A DNA stretch of 64,000 nucleotides from Bradyrhizobium erythrophlei (GCF_900129505.1 NZ_LT670818.1:6109001-6173000); one strand, 5' to 3'; numbered from the stretch's first letter, positions 17,506 through 26,527 are shown. Program-made: numbers and translations. The notes: generated by a model not told the origin, from the letters alone.

Positions 17506-17821
17506 CAGCCAATCCACGGTTATCGCGCAGTTCACGTGCAACAGGCTCCGGTTCACTTCCGGTCCGGCACATTTCGGATCTCGTGCGATGTCCGGCTTCA
17601 GTCCGGAATGCGCACCAAAGCGGACGTCCGACGACCATTCCGAATTTATGGGTTCATATCCTGGCATGACCGGGGGCTGGGTGCTTCACTATTGTGCGAT
17701 CCGCGCTAACATTGGTCGCAGCGACCCGTGCCCGGAAAAATAATCGGGCACGCCGATCAACCTGTCGGTTCCATCCCATCCCGTTCGTCTTGCATTCGGA
17801 AAGACGCATTGGAGATCAGGA
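17506..17821. other. Intergenic region upstream of MFS gene
   Basis: No gene is supported. The segment has several GTCCGG/CCGGAC and AGCGGACGTCCG motifs resembling the TGTCCGCTT repeat family seen in the island (28.4 and 30.2 kb), plus a CCCG..CGGG hairpin (GTGCCCGGAAAAATAATCGGGCAC, near 17728-17751) about 70 bp before the MFS start that could act in transcription or mRNA stability. Confidence 0.4.
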
Positions 17822-19048
17822 ATGACCAATTCTCTCTATCGGTGGGTGATTGTCGCGGCCGGGGGTCTGCTCGGCTGTGTCGCAATCGGCGGCATGTTCT
17901 CGTTGCCGGTGTTTCTGCAGCCGATCGCGCGCGATACCGGCTGGTCGGTCACCGGCGTGTCCAGCGCCATGACCATCGGCTTCCTTGCCATGGCTTTCAC
18001 CAGCATGATCTGGGGCACCTTGTCCGACCGGCTGGGGCCGCTGCCGGTGGTGCTGACCGGCTCGGTGGTGCTGGCGGCGAGCCTGGGGCTCGCGAGTCTC
18101 GCGACATCGCTGGTCGCGTTTCAGTTCATCTTCGGGCTGATGGTCGGTGCCGCCACCGCCGCGATCTTTGCGCCGATGATGGCATGCGTCACCGGCTGGT
18201 TCGACACCCATCGAAGCCTGGCGGTGTCGCTGGTTTCCGCGGGGATGGGTATGGCGCCGATGACCATGTCGCCGCTCGCCGCCTGGCTGGTCTCGCACCA
18301 TGACTGGCGCACCTCGATGCAGATCGTGGCCCTGGTCGTCGCTGCCATCATGATCCCGGTCTCGCTGCTGGTGCGCCGGGCGCCGGCGCTTGAAAGTGCG
18401 CCGTCCGCGCCATCGGGCGATCCGGCGAATACGGAGATGTCGCTGGCGCAGGCGCTGCGCTCGCCGCAATTCATCATCCTGCTGTTGACCAATTTCTTCT
18501 GCTGCGCCACCCATTCGGGTCCCATCATCCATACCGTCAGCTACGCCGTCAGTTGCGGCATACCGATGATCGCCGCCGTCACCATCTACAGTGTGGAAGG
18601 CCTCGCAGGAATGGGCGGCCGCATCGCCTTCGGCCTGCTCGGCGATCGCTTCGGCGCCAAGCGGGTGCTGGTGCTGGGCCTGCTGGCCCAGGCGTTCGGT
18701 GCGCTCGGTTACGTCTTCGTGCGCGAACTCGCCGCGTTCTACGCCGTGGCGGCGGTGTTCGGCTTCATCTATGCCGGGACCATGCCACTCTATTCCGTTT
18801 TGGCACGTGAGAACTTCCCGCTGCGGATGATGGGCACCGTGATCGGCGGCACGGCCATGGCCGGGAGCCTCGGCATGGCGACCGGACCGCTGGCCGGAGG
18901 TCTGATCTACGACACCTTTGCCAGCTACGCTTGGCTCTATATCGGCTCATGGATCATGGGATTAGGCGCTTTCCTGATCGCCTTGACGTTCAGGCCGGTG
19001 CCGACGGCGCATCCTGCGGCGGTGAAGTCCGGCGAAGCCTTGGCGTAG
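17822..19048 (+). CDS. MFS transporter
   Basis: A 408-aa major facilitator with 12 predicted helices. The loop 2-3 signature appears as GTLSDRLGPLPV and the second half carries AFGLLGDRFGAKRVLVLG. It resembles the oxalate/formate antiporter and monocarboxylate-like branch of bacterial MFS proteins. ATG preceded by GGAGATCAGGA. Substrate unknown. A decayed fragment homologous to codons 50-77 lies upstream at 16919-17002. Confidence 0.9.
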   Translation: MTNSLYRWVIVAAGGLLGCVAIGGMFSLPVFLQPIARDTGWSVTGVSSAMTIGFLAMAFTSMIWGTLSDRLGPLPVVLTGSVVLAASLGLASLATSLVAFQFIFGLMVGAATAAIFAPMMACVTGWFDTHRSLAVSLVSAGMGMAPMTMSPLAAWLVSHHDWRTSMQIVALVVAAIMIPVSLLVRRAPALESAPSAPSGDPANTEMSLAQALRSPQFIILLLTNFFCCATHSGPIIHTVSYAVSCGIPMIAAVTIYSVEGLAGMGGRIAFGLLGDRFGAKRVLVLGLLAQAFGALGYVFVRELAAFYAVAAVFGFIYAGTMPLYSVLARENFPLRMMGTVIGGTAMAGSLGMATGPLAGGLIYDTFASYAWLYIGSWIMGLGAFLIALTFRPVPTAHPAAVKSGEALA

Positions 19049-19097
19049 CCGGGTGACGGCGTGAGCTTGGCGCTCTTAGACACCGCTGATGCAGCTG

Positions 19098-19244
19098 TCA
19101 TTGCCTGCGACCTACGCCAAGCGTTTGCGCAGGGGAGCGATAGCGACGAAGCAATCCATGTTTCCGCCAGCTGCGCTATGGATTGCTTCGCGGAGCTTGT
19201 CATCGGGCGCGCGCATTCGCGCGACCCGTTGGCTCGCAATGAAA
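19098..19244. repeat. Intergenic inverted repeat (CGAAGCAATCCAT family)
   Basis: A Bradyrhizobium-type extragenic element with a perfect 13-bp inverted pair, CGAAGCAATCCAT at 19147-19159 and ATGGATTGCTTCG at 19178-19190, ending in the familiar CGACCCGTTGGCTCGCAATG. Just downstream of the MFS stop it may work as a terminator. No coding content. Confidence 0.75.
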
Positions 19245-19272
19245 AAGTTGAAGCTTCGGTGCGACAAAACAA

Positions 19273-19482
19273 CCCGACGGGCAAATCACCAAAAGTCTGT
19301 CCATCCCCTCGCGCAAAAATATTCCGCTTAACACGTCGGGCAAATCAGTGATTTTAATCCGCGCGTCTCACCCGAAAGAGGGGCGGCTCGCGATCGTCAC
19401 GAACGTTGCGGTGAGATGCGGTGGACGCTGAGGTCATGAAGACGAACGTGGCTTAAGCGGACGGCGAAGTCGTGTGGTCCTG
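19273..19482. repeat. Left half of the interrupted intergenic repeat
   Basis: Matches 8021-8251 of the uninterrupted copy: CCCGACGGGCAAATCAC at the start, then GTCTCACCCGA.AGAGGGGC and GATCGTCACGAACGTTGCGG, and ends exactly with GGCGAAGTCGTGTGGTCCTG at the att core. The remainder of the repeat resumes at 38433 on the other side of the island. Confidence 0.85.
19471..19482 (+). other. attL core
   Basis: CGTGTGGTCCTG, preceded by the chromosomal repeat (GGCGAAGT) and followed by island sequence (TAGTCCAG). Identical 12-mer at 38433-38444 (attR) and in the uninterrupted repeat at 8240-8251. Confidence 0.8.
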
Positions 19483-20050
19483 TAGTCCAGTGATTTTTTC
19501 GACGTGCGAAAAGTGATAGAAGCCCGTAAAAATCAGGTACTTATCCGACATGTGCTGAAAAACAAACGGCACGCTCTTTTCCGGGCAGGCCCCAATAGGC
19601 CCTAGACCGCTTGACCCTTGAAAGGGGACATCGAACGCTCGCACGGCGATGTCTGCTTTGTGCCATCACCGGACTCCTGCATCGCAGCAATTGTGTCCTC
19701 TTCGATCACCTTGCCGGGCGCGCCTGACGAGCAGTGCTGGAACGAGATCAGGCGTCGCCGACGGTTACTTTCCCCGCGCGTGCTGTCGAACACGCTCAGC
19801 ACGGCAAGTGTCATGGCCTCAACACCGGTTTCAATGGTCGGCTTCGGCACCGGCGCGAATAAGGGCGAGTTGGTTGCCCGGCAATTGCAGGCCGTCGCCC
19901 TCGCGGGCCGCGCGGCGACGCGCTCCGGCTCATAGACGCCGGAAGAACATCGAGGGCACGCCGCCCGCATCTCGGCAGCCAATTTAGCCGCGCGGTCTTC
20001 TCTTAGACCGGACGCAACAGCGGACATCGCGCTTCGTAACCCGCTGCCCC
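19483..20050. other. Left end of island, no confident gene
   Basis: The 568 bp between attL and the zinc-ribbon gene contain a minus-strand open frame (19602-20027) whose N-terminus lies near the TGTCTGCTT-type repeat (19645-19662). I could not recognise a family, and the other strand is also open, so I do not call a gene. Confidence 0.4.
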
Positions 20051-20290
20051 CTATGCCGCCAGGGCAAAAAACCGGAAACCGGCTACCGCGAGGTTGTCGG
20101 GAGATACCTGAACCGGCTCGCTAACCGTCTCTGACTCTGCCAACAGAAGGCAGGTCGGACAGTTGAACAGATGCAGATTGGTTGCCGGGATAAATCTAAC
20201 AAGCTCCGACCGACACCACTGCATCTCGATGCCGCAGGTTGGGCAGGTTGGCGCTTCACGGTCTTCCAGCGAGTGCTTCAGTCTGTCCAT
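20051..20290 (-). CDS. Small zinc-ribbon protein
   Basis: A 79-aa protein with two CPTC knuckles (CPTCGIEMQWC near residues 15-25 and NCPTC near 43-47), the layout of a zinc ribbon. ATG at 20290 is preceded by GGGGAGGGTTGTG, a good ribosome site; the frame continues upstream without support. Similar short zinc-ribbon proteins are common in Bradyrhizobium accessory DNA; function unknown. Confidence 0.7.
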   Translation of the reverse strand: MDRLKHSLEDREAPTCPTCGIEMQWCRSELVRFIPATNLHLFNCPTCLLLAESETVSEPVQVSPDNLAVAGFRFFALAA

Positions 20291-20696
20291 CACAACCCTC
20301 CCCAGGTCGAGTGATGAAAGCCCCAAGCCCAACAGGCAAAGCCTTGAGTCGCAGGTTTGACGCGTTATCTGCTACCTTGTTCACGACTTTTTCTAGGCGT
20401 CTTCTAGGCATCACTCGGACTGACCGTCGCCTGTTCCGGGAGGAGAACCCACGGTCTATGCAGCGAAAGTGCGTAGTGCGGCGGTCATCAACTTCACATA
20501 GGCAACACGACTCTTCTTGTTGGCGAATGCTACGGCCGCCGCTCGACGCCGAGCTTGCGCACGTGGCGGATGACTAGCCTTTACGAACAAATTAACTTCT
20601 GGTCAGGGTCAAAAGGCGACATTCCAACGTGACCAGCGCATGTCTGCTTCGCCCCAAAAGCAGAAACGGCTGGTTTTGGCATAAGCCCACGACGGA
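20291..20696. other. Intergenic region in island
   Basis: No convincing gene. It contains a CATGTCTGCTTCGCCCCAAAAGCAGA element near 20638-20664 belonging to the TGTCTGCTT..AAGCAGACA repeat family, and an open plus-strand frame (20239-20577) with no recognisable protein character. Confidence 0.4.
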
Positions 20697-20975
20697 CTAG
20701 GCGAAGCAGCGACGGCCTTTGCCCCGGCCACGGTTCGGATTGAATTCATCGACCGCGTGCTGCCACGCGATGATCTCATCCTCAAACCAAACCCTGCGGT
20801 TCGGCGAGATGTAAGTCGATTTGGGAAACCGGCCTGCCTTTTCCATCCGGTAGAGCGTGGTGCGGCCGACCGGGACGATCTCCAAAACCTGCTTTTCGCT
20901 CAGCATGCGACGCGGCGCTGATTTATCCGGTGCCACATCTTCCGTTTCGGCCTTCGGTTGTCTCGCAGCGATCAT
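20697..20975 (-). CDS. AlpA-like regulator/excisionase
   Basis: A 92-aa winged-helix protein of the AlpA (phage P4-type) family: RRMLSEKQVLEIVPVGRTTLYRMEKAGRFPKSTYISPNRRVWFEDEIIAWQ carries the MerR-like HTH and the wing (residues 20-70). AlpA-like proteins activate integrase transcription or act as directionality factors. ATG at 20975 follows AAGGAGTTGCG. It is divergent from the second AlpA-like gene and primase, with about 340 bp of repeat-containing DNA between. Confidence 0.85.
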   Translation of the reverse strand: MIAARQPKAETEDVAPDKSAPRRMLSEKQVLEIVPVGRTTLYRMEKAGRFPKSTYISPNRRVWFEDEIIAWQHAVDEFNPNRGRGKGRRCFA

Positions 20976-21089
20976 CGCAACTCCTTACCGTCAACCTATC
21001 AGGCCAACCGCAAAATCTCATTCGACCGTGTTATTTGGATTTGTGCATCCCACGCCACTCCGCGCAATCCACCTACAGAACGCCGCGCG

Positions 21090-21214
21090 CAAATTCCGTT
21101 CGATAACTACGTCGCAGGCCAGCGTTGCAACTGCCGATGCTCCTGATCTGTGAACAGCAATCGCGAATAGGCAACTTATCAACGGCAATTGCGCCAAATA
21201 GCGTTCGATAACTA
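21090..21214 (+). repeat. Two 20-bp direct repeats in the control region
   Basis: CAAATTCCGTTCGATAACTA (21090-21109) and CAAATAGCGTTCGATAACTA (21195-21214) differ at two bases and are 105 bp apart, in the divergent region between the two AlpA-like genes. They could be binding sites for an AlpA-like protein or replication-initiation iterons for the primase downstream. Confidence 0.6.
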
Positions 21215-21318
21215 TCTTCCCAAATCCCGAAAATGCTCTAGCTAGGACGCGCCCTGACGTGATGGGGCGCACGTCGAAATGCATTGGCGTGCTCACTCTA
21301 GAAGAAGGAGCGCGACTA

Positions 21319-21588
21319 ATGTCTCGCAAACTGCTTTTGTTTCCTGAACTGCGCGACCGCGGCGTTCCGTTTGGCCGCCGACACGTAGATCGTCTCGAAG
21401 CCGAAGGCAAATTCCCTAAACGCGTGCCCATCGGCATGCGTCGCGTCGGTTGGGTTGCCGCCGAGATCGATGATTGGGTGAACGCCGCGATCTCCGCGCG
21501 CGCGCAGCAGCCGGAAAACCGCGGCTCGCAAACTGCTCGCTCCATACGCGGCTGCGACCAGTCAGTCACCATCAGTTCGTTCATCTAG
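21319..21588 (+). CDS. Second AlpA-like DNA-binding protein
   Basis: An 89-aa protein: LLFPELRDRGVPFGRRHVDRLEAEGKFPKRVPIGMRRVGWVAAEIDDWV is the AlpA/helix-turn-helix_17 pattern. The start ATG follows AAGGAGCGCGACTA; the in-frame ATG at 21259 lacks a ribosome site. It stands directly before the primase-helicase, separated by the hairpin at 21598-21628. Carrying two AlpA-like proteins on one element suggests one excision factor and one transcription factor. Confidence 0.82.
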   Translation: MSRKLLLFPELRDRGVPFGRRHVDRLEAEGKFPKRVPIGMRRVGWVAAEIDDWVNAAISARAQQPENRGSQTARSIRGCDQSVTISSFI

Positions 21589-21597
21589 AACGCAAAA

Positions 21598-21628
21598 CCC
21601 CTAGGGCCTCGGGAAAGGCCGCTAGGGG
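21598..21628 (+). terminator. Hairpin between alpA-like and primase genes
   Basis: CCCCTAG (21598-21604) pairs with CTAGGGG (21622-21628) and an inner GGCCT/AGGCC stem extends it, with a short GGGAA-type loop. No U-tract follows, so it may be an attenuator, processing or pause site rather than a full terminator. Confidence 0.55.
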
Positions 21629-21661
21629 CGTAGATTTCTGTGAACTCTGGAAAGATCACCC

Positions 21662-23983
21662 ATGTTTGATACCACACAGACCGACATCATTGCAAAGCGC
21701 TTTGCGGACTTTGCGGCCAGCTCTGCCGAGTCCATCGCCAGCGCCCCCCTGTACGAGCCGTGGGAGAAATGGCCGCGCTCCGGCACGCCGGAAGCCATTG
21801 CACTCCAGTACACTCAGCGCGACTGGAACCCTGTGCCGATTGCGTTTCGGCAGAAAAAGCCGACCGGCAATGATTGGCAGCATCGCGTCATTACCGGAAG
21901 CCAGGTTCACCGCTTCTTCGGCGACAAGCCGCAGAACATCGGTGTGCAGCTCGGCCTGAAGTCGCGCGGGCTGACCGATATTGATCTGGACTGCAACGAA
22001 GCCATTGTGATCGCGTCGGCAGTGTTGCCGCCGACCACCGCGATCTTCGGTCGGGCGTCGAAGCGCAACAGTCACTTCTTGTATTACACGACGCTGGCCG
22101 CCAAGCAGGACAAGGCTGTCCTGCAGTTCAAGGACCCGGTTACTAAGGCAATGTTGCTTGAAGTCCGTATTGGCGGAGGTGACAAGGGCGCGCAAACCGT
22201 GTTCCCCGGTTCCGTACATGAGGACAGCGGCGAACCGATCAAATGGGAGCAAGACGGGGACCCGGAGCAGGTTGATGGTGAGGAGCTCGTGCGCCTCGCC
22301 AAGCGGCTCGCAGCGCTTTCGTCGTTCGCGCGCAATTGGCCTGCCGAAGGCGGCCGCCATGATGCGGCGCTGACCATTGGCGGCTTTCTCGCCCGGTGCG
22401 GGTTTGATCTCGCCTACGTCAAGCTGTGCGCCGAGTGGGTCGCCCGGGCAGCGAACGATGAAGATTGGCGTGATCGCATTAGAGCCGCTCACGACGCGGC
22501 AATTGCCTATCAGGGAGGCGACCGGACGCGCGGCTACCCTGCGATGAAGGAGCTGTTTGGCGAGAAGATCGCCGACCAGGCTGTCGAGTGGCTGGATTAC
22601 AAAGGAGCGCGTGAGGACGAACGTCAATCCGGGTTTCGTGATCAGGGTAATGGGGGGCGTTCCGCCGCTTCGGTGGCAGCCCCCAACGATATCGTGACAG
22701 AAGACAGCGCCGCACAGGAATTTGTGGACCAACACGGCAATGCTCTCCGTTACTGCCACACGCGAGGCTCTTGGTATCAATGGAATGGCACCTGCTGGAA
22801 GCTGGATGGCACCGGCCGCGCGTTTGACTTCGCTCGCAAGTTGGCCCGTCGGCTTTCGGAGGATCAGGACGTTCGGAAGCGCTACATTACCAACAAGACC
22901 AACTTCTCCGCTGGCGTCGAACGCTTTTCGAAGCACGATCAGACGGTTGCCGTGACGAGCGATTATTGGGACGGCGATCCGTGGTTGCTCGGCACGCCGG
23001 GAGGCACCGTCGATCTGCGGACCGGCAAGTTGCGCCCCAGCTCGCCTCAGGACGGCATCACGAAAACCACCGCCGTGTCCCCGGACAACAGCGGTTGTCC
23101 GCTCTGGCTCGCCTTCCTCAAGGAGGCGACCAACGGCGATGATGGTCTGATCCGCTTCTTGCAGCAGTGGTGCGGCTATTCACTGACCGGCGTCACGCTG
23201 GAGCACGCCTTGCTGTTCGTCTACGGCACGGGCGGCAATGGCAAGAGCGTGTATCTCAACACCACCACGTGGATCTTGAAGGACTACGCCGTCGCCTCCG
23301 CAATGGAGACGTTCACCGCCTCCAACAATGACAAGCATCCGACCGACCTCGCGATGCTGTGCGGTGCCCGGTTGGTGACGGCATCGGAGACGGAGGCAGG
23401 CCGCGCCTGGGCCGAAGCCCGCATCAAGCAGATGACCGGCGGTGACCCCATCACGGCCCGTTTCATGCGCCGCGACTTCTTCACCTATGTCCCCCAGTTC
23501 AAGCTGACCATCATCGGCAATCACAAGCCGACCCTGAACAACGTCGATGAGGCGGCACGCCGCCGCTTCAACATCGTGCCTTTCATCCACAAGCCCTCCG
23601 AGCCCGACCGGCAGCTTCCCGAAAAGCTGATGGCCGAAGCCCCTGCCATCCTGCGGTGGATGATCGACGGCTGCCTCGACTGGCAGGAGAACGGCCTTGT
23701 CCGTCCTACCAGCGTGATCGAGGCGACCGAGGAGTACTTCAGCGATCAGGAGGTCTTCCCGCGCTGGCTGGAGGAGGAATGCATCACGGGTGGCACCGTC
23801 TCCGAAGCCAGCAGTGTGCTCTACCGCGCTTGGTCGGAGTATGCACGGTCAGTCGGCGCTAAGCCCGGCACGCAGGCCGACTTCAAGGAAAGCATGCGCA
23901 AGGCGGGGTTCGCTTATCGCAAGCGGAACAACGTGCGGGAGTTTTGCAGCGTTAAGCTGAAAACGACCGACGTGGATGAGTAA
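21662..23983 (+). CDS. P4-type primase-helicase (prim-pol + SF3)
   Basis: A 773-aa replication protein. The N-terminal bifunctional primase/polymerase domain (about 45-220) has the catalytic DIDLD at 106-110 and SHFLYY at 137-142. A D5-N/primase-linker region follows, then an SF3 helicase with Walker A GTGGNGKS (about 522-529), a Walker B/SETEAGRAWAE region and the sensor IIGNHKP (about 617). The C-terminal EEYFSDQEVFPRWLEEE segment is usual for phage/plasmid primases of the P4 family. It supports autonomous replication of the excised element. Start ATG follows GGAAAGATCACCC. Intact. Confidence 0.93.
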   Translation: MFDTTQTDIIAKRFADFAASSAESIASAPLYEPWEKWPRSGTPEAIALQYTQRDWNPVPIAFRQKKPTGNDWQHRVITGSQVHRFFGDKPQNIGVQLGLKSRGLTDIDLDCNEAIVIASAVLPPTTAIFGRASKRNSHFLYYTTLAAKQDKAVLQFKDPVTKAMLLEVRIGGGDKGAQTVFPGSVHEDSGEPIKWEQDGDPEQVDGEELVRLAKRLAALSSFARNWPAEGGRHDAALTIGGFLARCGFDLAYVKLCAEWVARAANDEDWRDRIRAAHDAAIAYQGGDRTRGYPAMKELFGEKIADQAVEWLDYKGAREDERQSGFRDQGNGGRSAASVAAPNDIVTEDSAAQEFVDQHGNALRYCHTRGSWYQWNGTCWKLDGTGRAFDFARKLARRLSEDQDVRKRYITNKTNFSAGVERFSKHDQTVAVTSDYWDGDPWLLGTPGGTVDLRTGKLRPSSPQDGITKTTAVSPDNSGCPLWLAFLKEATNGDDGLIRFLQQWCGYSLTGVTLEHALLFVYGTGGNGKSVYLNTTTWILKDYAVASAMETFTASNNDKHPTDLAMLCGARLVTASETEAGRAWAEARIKQMTGGDPITARFMRRDFFTYVPQFKLTIIGNHKPTLNNVDEAARRRFNIVPFIHKPSEPDRQLPEKLMAEAPAILRWMIDGCLDWQENGLVRPTSVIEATEEYFSDQEVFPRWLEEECITGGTVSEASSVLYRAWSEYARSVGAKPGTQADFKESMRKAGFAYRKRNNVREFCSVKLKTTDVDE

Positions 23984-24595
23984 GCGGAGTTAGTGTGGCA
24001 GGCGTGGCAAGCGTGACGGCTCTTTCTATTAGCTCCTACACGCACGCGCGTGTGGAGGACTATAAGGGGGGAGCCTGTCACGGTTGTCACGGTTGCCACG
24101 CAGCGGCCGCACAGAAAGCCGTTCCCGGGCGGGTCCTTCCTGAAAGGGGCGCTGGGCGGGTCACGCCGCAGCGCAATACAAAAATAGTGATAGCCCGGCA
24201 TTGGGGCCTTGATAAGAAAAATGGCGACAACGGCTGACGCTGCGGCGATATCCAGCTCGCGTTGCGGACCACGCGAACAACGCCAGCAAATATTTTTTTA
24301 AAGAAGCTGTTTGCGCTGATCATTACCACCGACAATAGAGCAGCCTTGAACCGGCTCACAAATTTCATGTCTAAACTTGGGTAATCGGACATTTTGTCCG
24401 GTTTGTACTCGGTCGCGAGCTTCGTCCGACGTATTGACCCATCCAGTTGCTCAGGTGTTAAACGCGCCGAGCAGCGGGCGAGCGCCCGATGCTAACCCAA
24501 GAACTCCTCACGTGTGGGACTCCGAGAGCAGTAGCTCTATCGGCGAGCAAGAGCCTGTGTCCCACGTGAGCCGGTCAAGCATACGGAGCGAAGAA
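23984..24595. other. Gap after primase with inverted repeats
   Basis: No confident gene in 612 bp. It holds tandem-like GTCACGGTTGTCACGGTTGC (from about 24078), a CGGACATTTTGTCCG palindrome (24386-24400) and an inverted pair CTCACGTGTGGGAC (24507-24520)/GTCCCACGTGAG (24559-24570), both arms containing CACGTG, ending 25 bp before the next start. An 80-codon frame from a GTG at 23995 is possible but has no recognisable character. Confidence 0.5.
24507..24570 (+). promoter_or_regulatory. Inverted repeat upstream of the small-gene operon
   Basis: CTCACGTGTGGGAC and GTCCCACGTGAG flank 38 bp. The arms are complementary except for two extra bases in the left one. Position immediately ahead of the operon 24596-27411 suggests a regulator site or leader hairpin. 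Confidence 0.5.
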
Positions 24596-24943
24596 ATGGA
24601 CAATACCAAGACAGCTAGAAGTGCAATTGGAGCGCTTAAGACCGCTGCAGAGGAACTGGACGAGAAGGCAGGCTATCACGCGGGACGGTTTTGGGCCGAG
24701 AACGTAGCGGAACGTGGTTGGTTAGCGCGGCTGCGGGAGGTCGCGGGCGCTCGGGGCACAACCGCTCTGGACGCACTCCGCAAAGCCATTGACCCGAATA
24801 ACGAACTGAATGACGCCAAGTTGGCGGAGACCTGCTTTGGTGACGACGCCGATGATCATGATTTTTCGGCGCGTTATATCGAGAGCTTTGTCAAAGGAGC
24901 GGGGGAGTTCTTCGAGGAAATCGAGCCTGCTATCCCATTCTGA
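24596..24943 (+). CDS. Hypothetical helical protein
   Basis: A 115-aa acidic, mostly helical protein (MDNTKTARSAIGALKTAAEE...; C-terminal acidic tail GAGEFFEEIEPAIPF). ATG preceded by GGAGCGAAGAA. The stop overlaps the next start (TGATG), so it is translationally coupled to 24943-25329. Family not recognised; first gene of an operon that runs to the terminator at 27464. Confidence 0.65.
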   Translation: MDNTKTARSAIGALKTAAEELDEKAGYHAGRFWAENVAERGWLARLREVAGARGTTALDALRKAIDPNNELNDAKLAETCFGDDADDHDFSARYIESFVKGAGEFFEEIEPAIPF

Positions 24944-25329
24944 TGTCCCGTTCTCTGAAACTTGCCGACGAGCTGTTGAGCTTTGCTGATCGCTTCGCCA
25001 ATCGACTGCGACAACTTGAGCCTCATGGCGATGTTATCGACCAAATCCTCGCCGGCGGTCTCTTGACGACCGAGCAGGCAGCGGACGTGTGTGAACGCGA
25101 CAAAGAAACGATCCGCCGCTGGTGCGAGGATGCCGATCAGGAGGGACGACCGCTCGGCATAAAGCTGGCAAAGCTCTGGCTTGTCGGCACTGACCGGCTG
25201 TTCGAGTATGTCGAGCAGCATCAAGACAAGCATGCGCGTCTAGTCGCCGAGAGCCGGGCAAAGAAATACGCGCTGATGTGGTCATCGCCACAACAATCCT
25301 TGTCAAATCTGCCCGGGGCCACAGACTGA
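24943..25329 (+). CDS. Helix-turn-helix DNA-binding protein
   Basis: A 128-aa protein. LTTEQAADVCERDKETIRRWCEDADQEGRPLGIKLAKLWLVGTDRLFEYVEQH (residues about 40-93) matches the MerR/excisionase-type HTH with its wing. The N-terminal helical region (MSRSLKLADELLSFADRFANRLRQL) may mediate dimerisation. Coupled to the preceding gene through TGATG. Probably a regulator within the element. Confidence 0.7.
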   Translation: MSRSLKLADELLSFADRFANRLRQLEPHGDVIDQILAGGLLTTEQAADVCERDKETIRRWCEDADQEGRPLGIKLAKLWLVGTDRLFEYVEQHQDKHARLVAESRAKKYALMWSSPQQSLSNLPGATD

Positions 25330-25367
25330 TCCTTCGCAAACGATACCGGGTGCCCTAGACTCTCGGC

Positions 25368-26321
25368 ATGGCACTCTTCAAGCGAAAATCTAAAATGGAA
25401 AAATTGCAAAAGCACCTCACCGAGCTGCGTTCGCGCGCAGCCGCGCTCTCGGACAAGCGTGCGTCCGCGGAGACTGCTCTCGCGGAGGCGATGGTCGACC
25501 GCGAAAAGCACATGCTCACGGGTGACCTCGCCGATGAGCAGACCGCTCACAAGCTGCAGGCAAAGGTCGATAGTTATCAGTCGCAGTGGAGTGGCATTGC
25601 CGCTGCGCTTGTAGCGCTGCAGCCGCAGATCACCGACATCGAACAGAAGATCGCGGCCGAACAGGAGGGCATCCAGCGTGCTGCGGCTGCCAACAAGCTC
25701 GACCGGCAGATCGCGGCCATCGAGACGGCGCTGCCGAAATACCTGGAGCACTCGCGCGTTCTCGCCGACGCGCTGGCCGAGATCGCTCACTGGCACTTCG
25801 AGAGCGGTCAGATGACGAGCTTCATCGTCGGTGACATGGGCCAGGTCGAGGTCGCGGCGGGCTTCGCACTGGCGGAGCTGAAAAGGATGCCAGGCGCAAT
25901 CCGCGAGGGTCAGCAGGCAATCCCGCGCGATGTGCCGCAGTCCGGGCTTGTCGCAGAGATCAAACCGCTGCCGCCGACGCAGACGGTGTTCATGTTGCGG
26001 TCCGCGAAATACCACGACCATGACGGTCGTGCGCGGTTCGCGGGCCAGTACGAAGATGCCATGATGCCGGTGCCCACCGCACAGCGGGCCTTGCACCATG
26101 GCGTGGCGGTATCGGTGGCCGATCCGCGCCGCGCTCAGCTCCGTGGTGCGCGCGGCGGTGACTTCAACCCCTCCGCATCTGACGTTGTCGATCTTGACGC
26201 CATCGAGGAGCCCAAGGGCGTGCCGTACATTGGCTCCGATATTGCTGACCCCGTTCTCCGCGCCGCCAATTTCCAGCCGCTTGATCGCGGGCCTGAGCGC
26301 ATGCTGAAGGTGACGCCGTGA
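25368..26321 (+). CDS. Coiled-coil protein, unknown function
   Basis: A 317-aa protein. Residues 10-115 are a charged, Ala/Glu/Gln-rich coiled coil (KLQKHLTELRSRAAALSDKRASAETALAEA...), a helical middle follows, and the last 120 residues are soluble and Pro-rich. It begins MALFKRKSKMEK. The gene stop overlaps the following GTG start (GTGA). No family recognised. Such proteins occur in the small-gene block of rhizobial prophage-like islands; a structural or scaffold role is only a guess. Confidence 0.7.
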   Translation: MALFKRKSKMEKLQKHLTELRSRAAALSDKRASAETALAEAMVDREKHMLTGDLADEQTAHKLQAKVDSYQSQWSGIAAALVALQPQITDIEQKIAAEQEGIQRAAAANKLDRQIAAIETALPKYLEHSRVLADALAEIAHWHFESGQMTSFIVGDMGQVEVAAGFALAELKRMPGAIREGQQAIPRDVPQSGLVAEIKPLPPTQTVFMLRSAKYHDHDGRARFAGQYEDAMMPVPTAQRALHHGVAVSVADPRRAQLRGARGGDFNPSASDVVDLDAIEEPKGVPYIGSDIADPVLRAANFQPLDRGPERMLKVTP

Positions 26322-26527
26322 AGGCCGCGCCTCCGGGCTGGGAGCCGCACACAATCATGTCTCGCATTGATGGCTGGGTTGTCGATCCCGAGAACGAGGA
26401 TCGCATCCCGCCCGTTATCGCCGAGATGATCGCTCGCGCAATGCCGGAGCCGAATGAGATCGAGGTGATCCGCGCGCCCATGATCGCAGGCCAGCGCGTG
26501 GTCGAGCGCGAGCACACGTATGAATAG
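26318..26527 (+). CDS. Small hypothetical protein
   Basis: A 69-aa protein from a GTG overlapping the upstream TGA. Sequence MKAAPPGWEPHTIMSRIDGWVVDPENEDRIPPVI..., acidic, without membrane segments. The tight overlap with genes on both sides argues that it is real. Function unknown. Confidence 0.6.
   Translation: MKAAPPGWEPHTIMSRIDGWVVDPENEDRIPPVIAEMIARAMPEPNEIEVIRAPMIAGQRVVEREHTYE

Noticed and set aside
19471..19482. tRNA gene as integration target
   Set aside because: Neither att flank folds into a tRNA; both flanks belong to an intergenic repeat instead.
19602..20027. 141-codon minus-strand frame at the island left end
   Set aside because: Overlaps the TGTCTGCTT-type repeat and an equally open plus-strand frame; no recognised family. 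It could be real but I cannot support it.
20239..20577. 112-codon plus-strand frame
   Set aside because: Starts inside the well-supported zinc-ribbon gene on the other strand and has no protein-like character.
23995..24237. 80-codon frame from GTG after the primase
   Set aside because: Built on a short tandem-like GTCACGGTT repeat; no ribosome site and no recognisable family.
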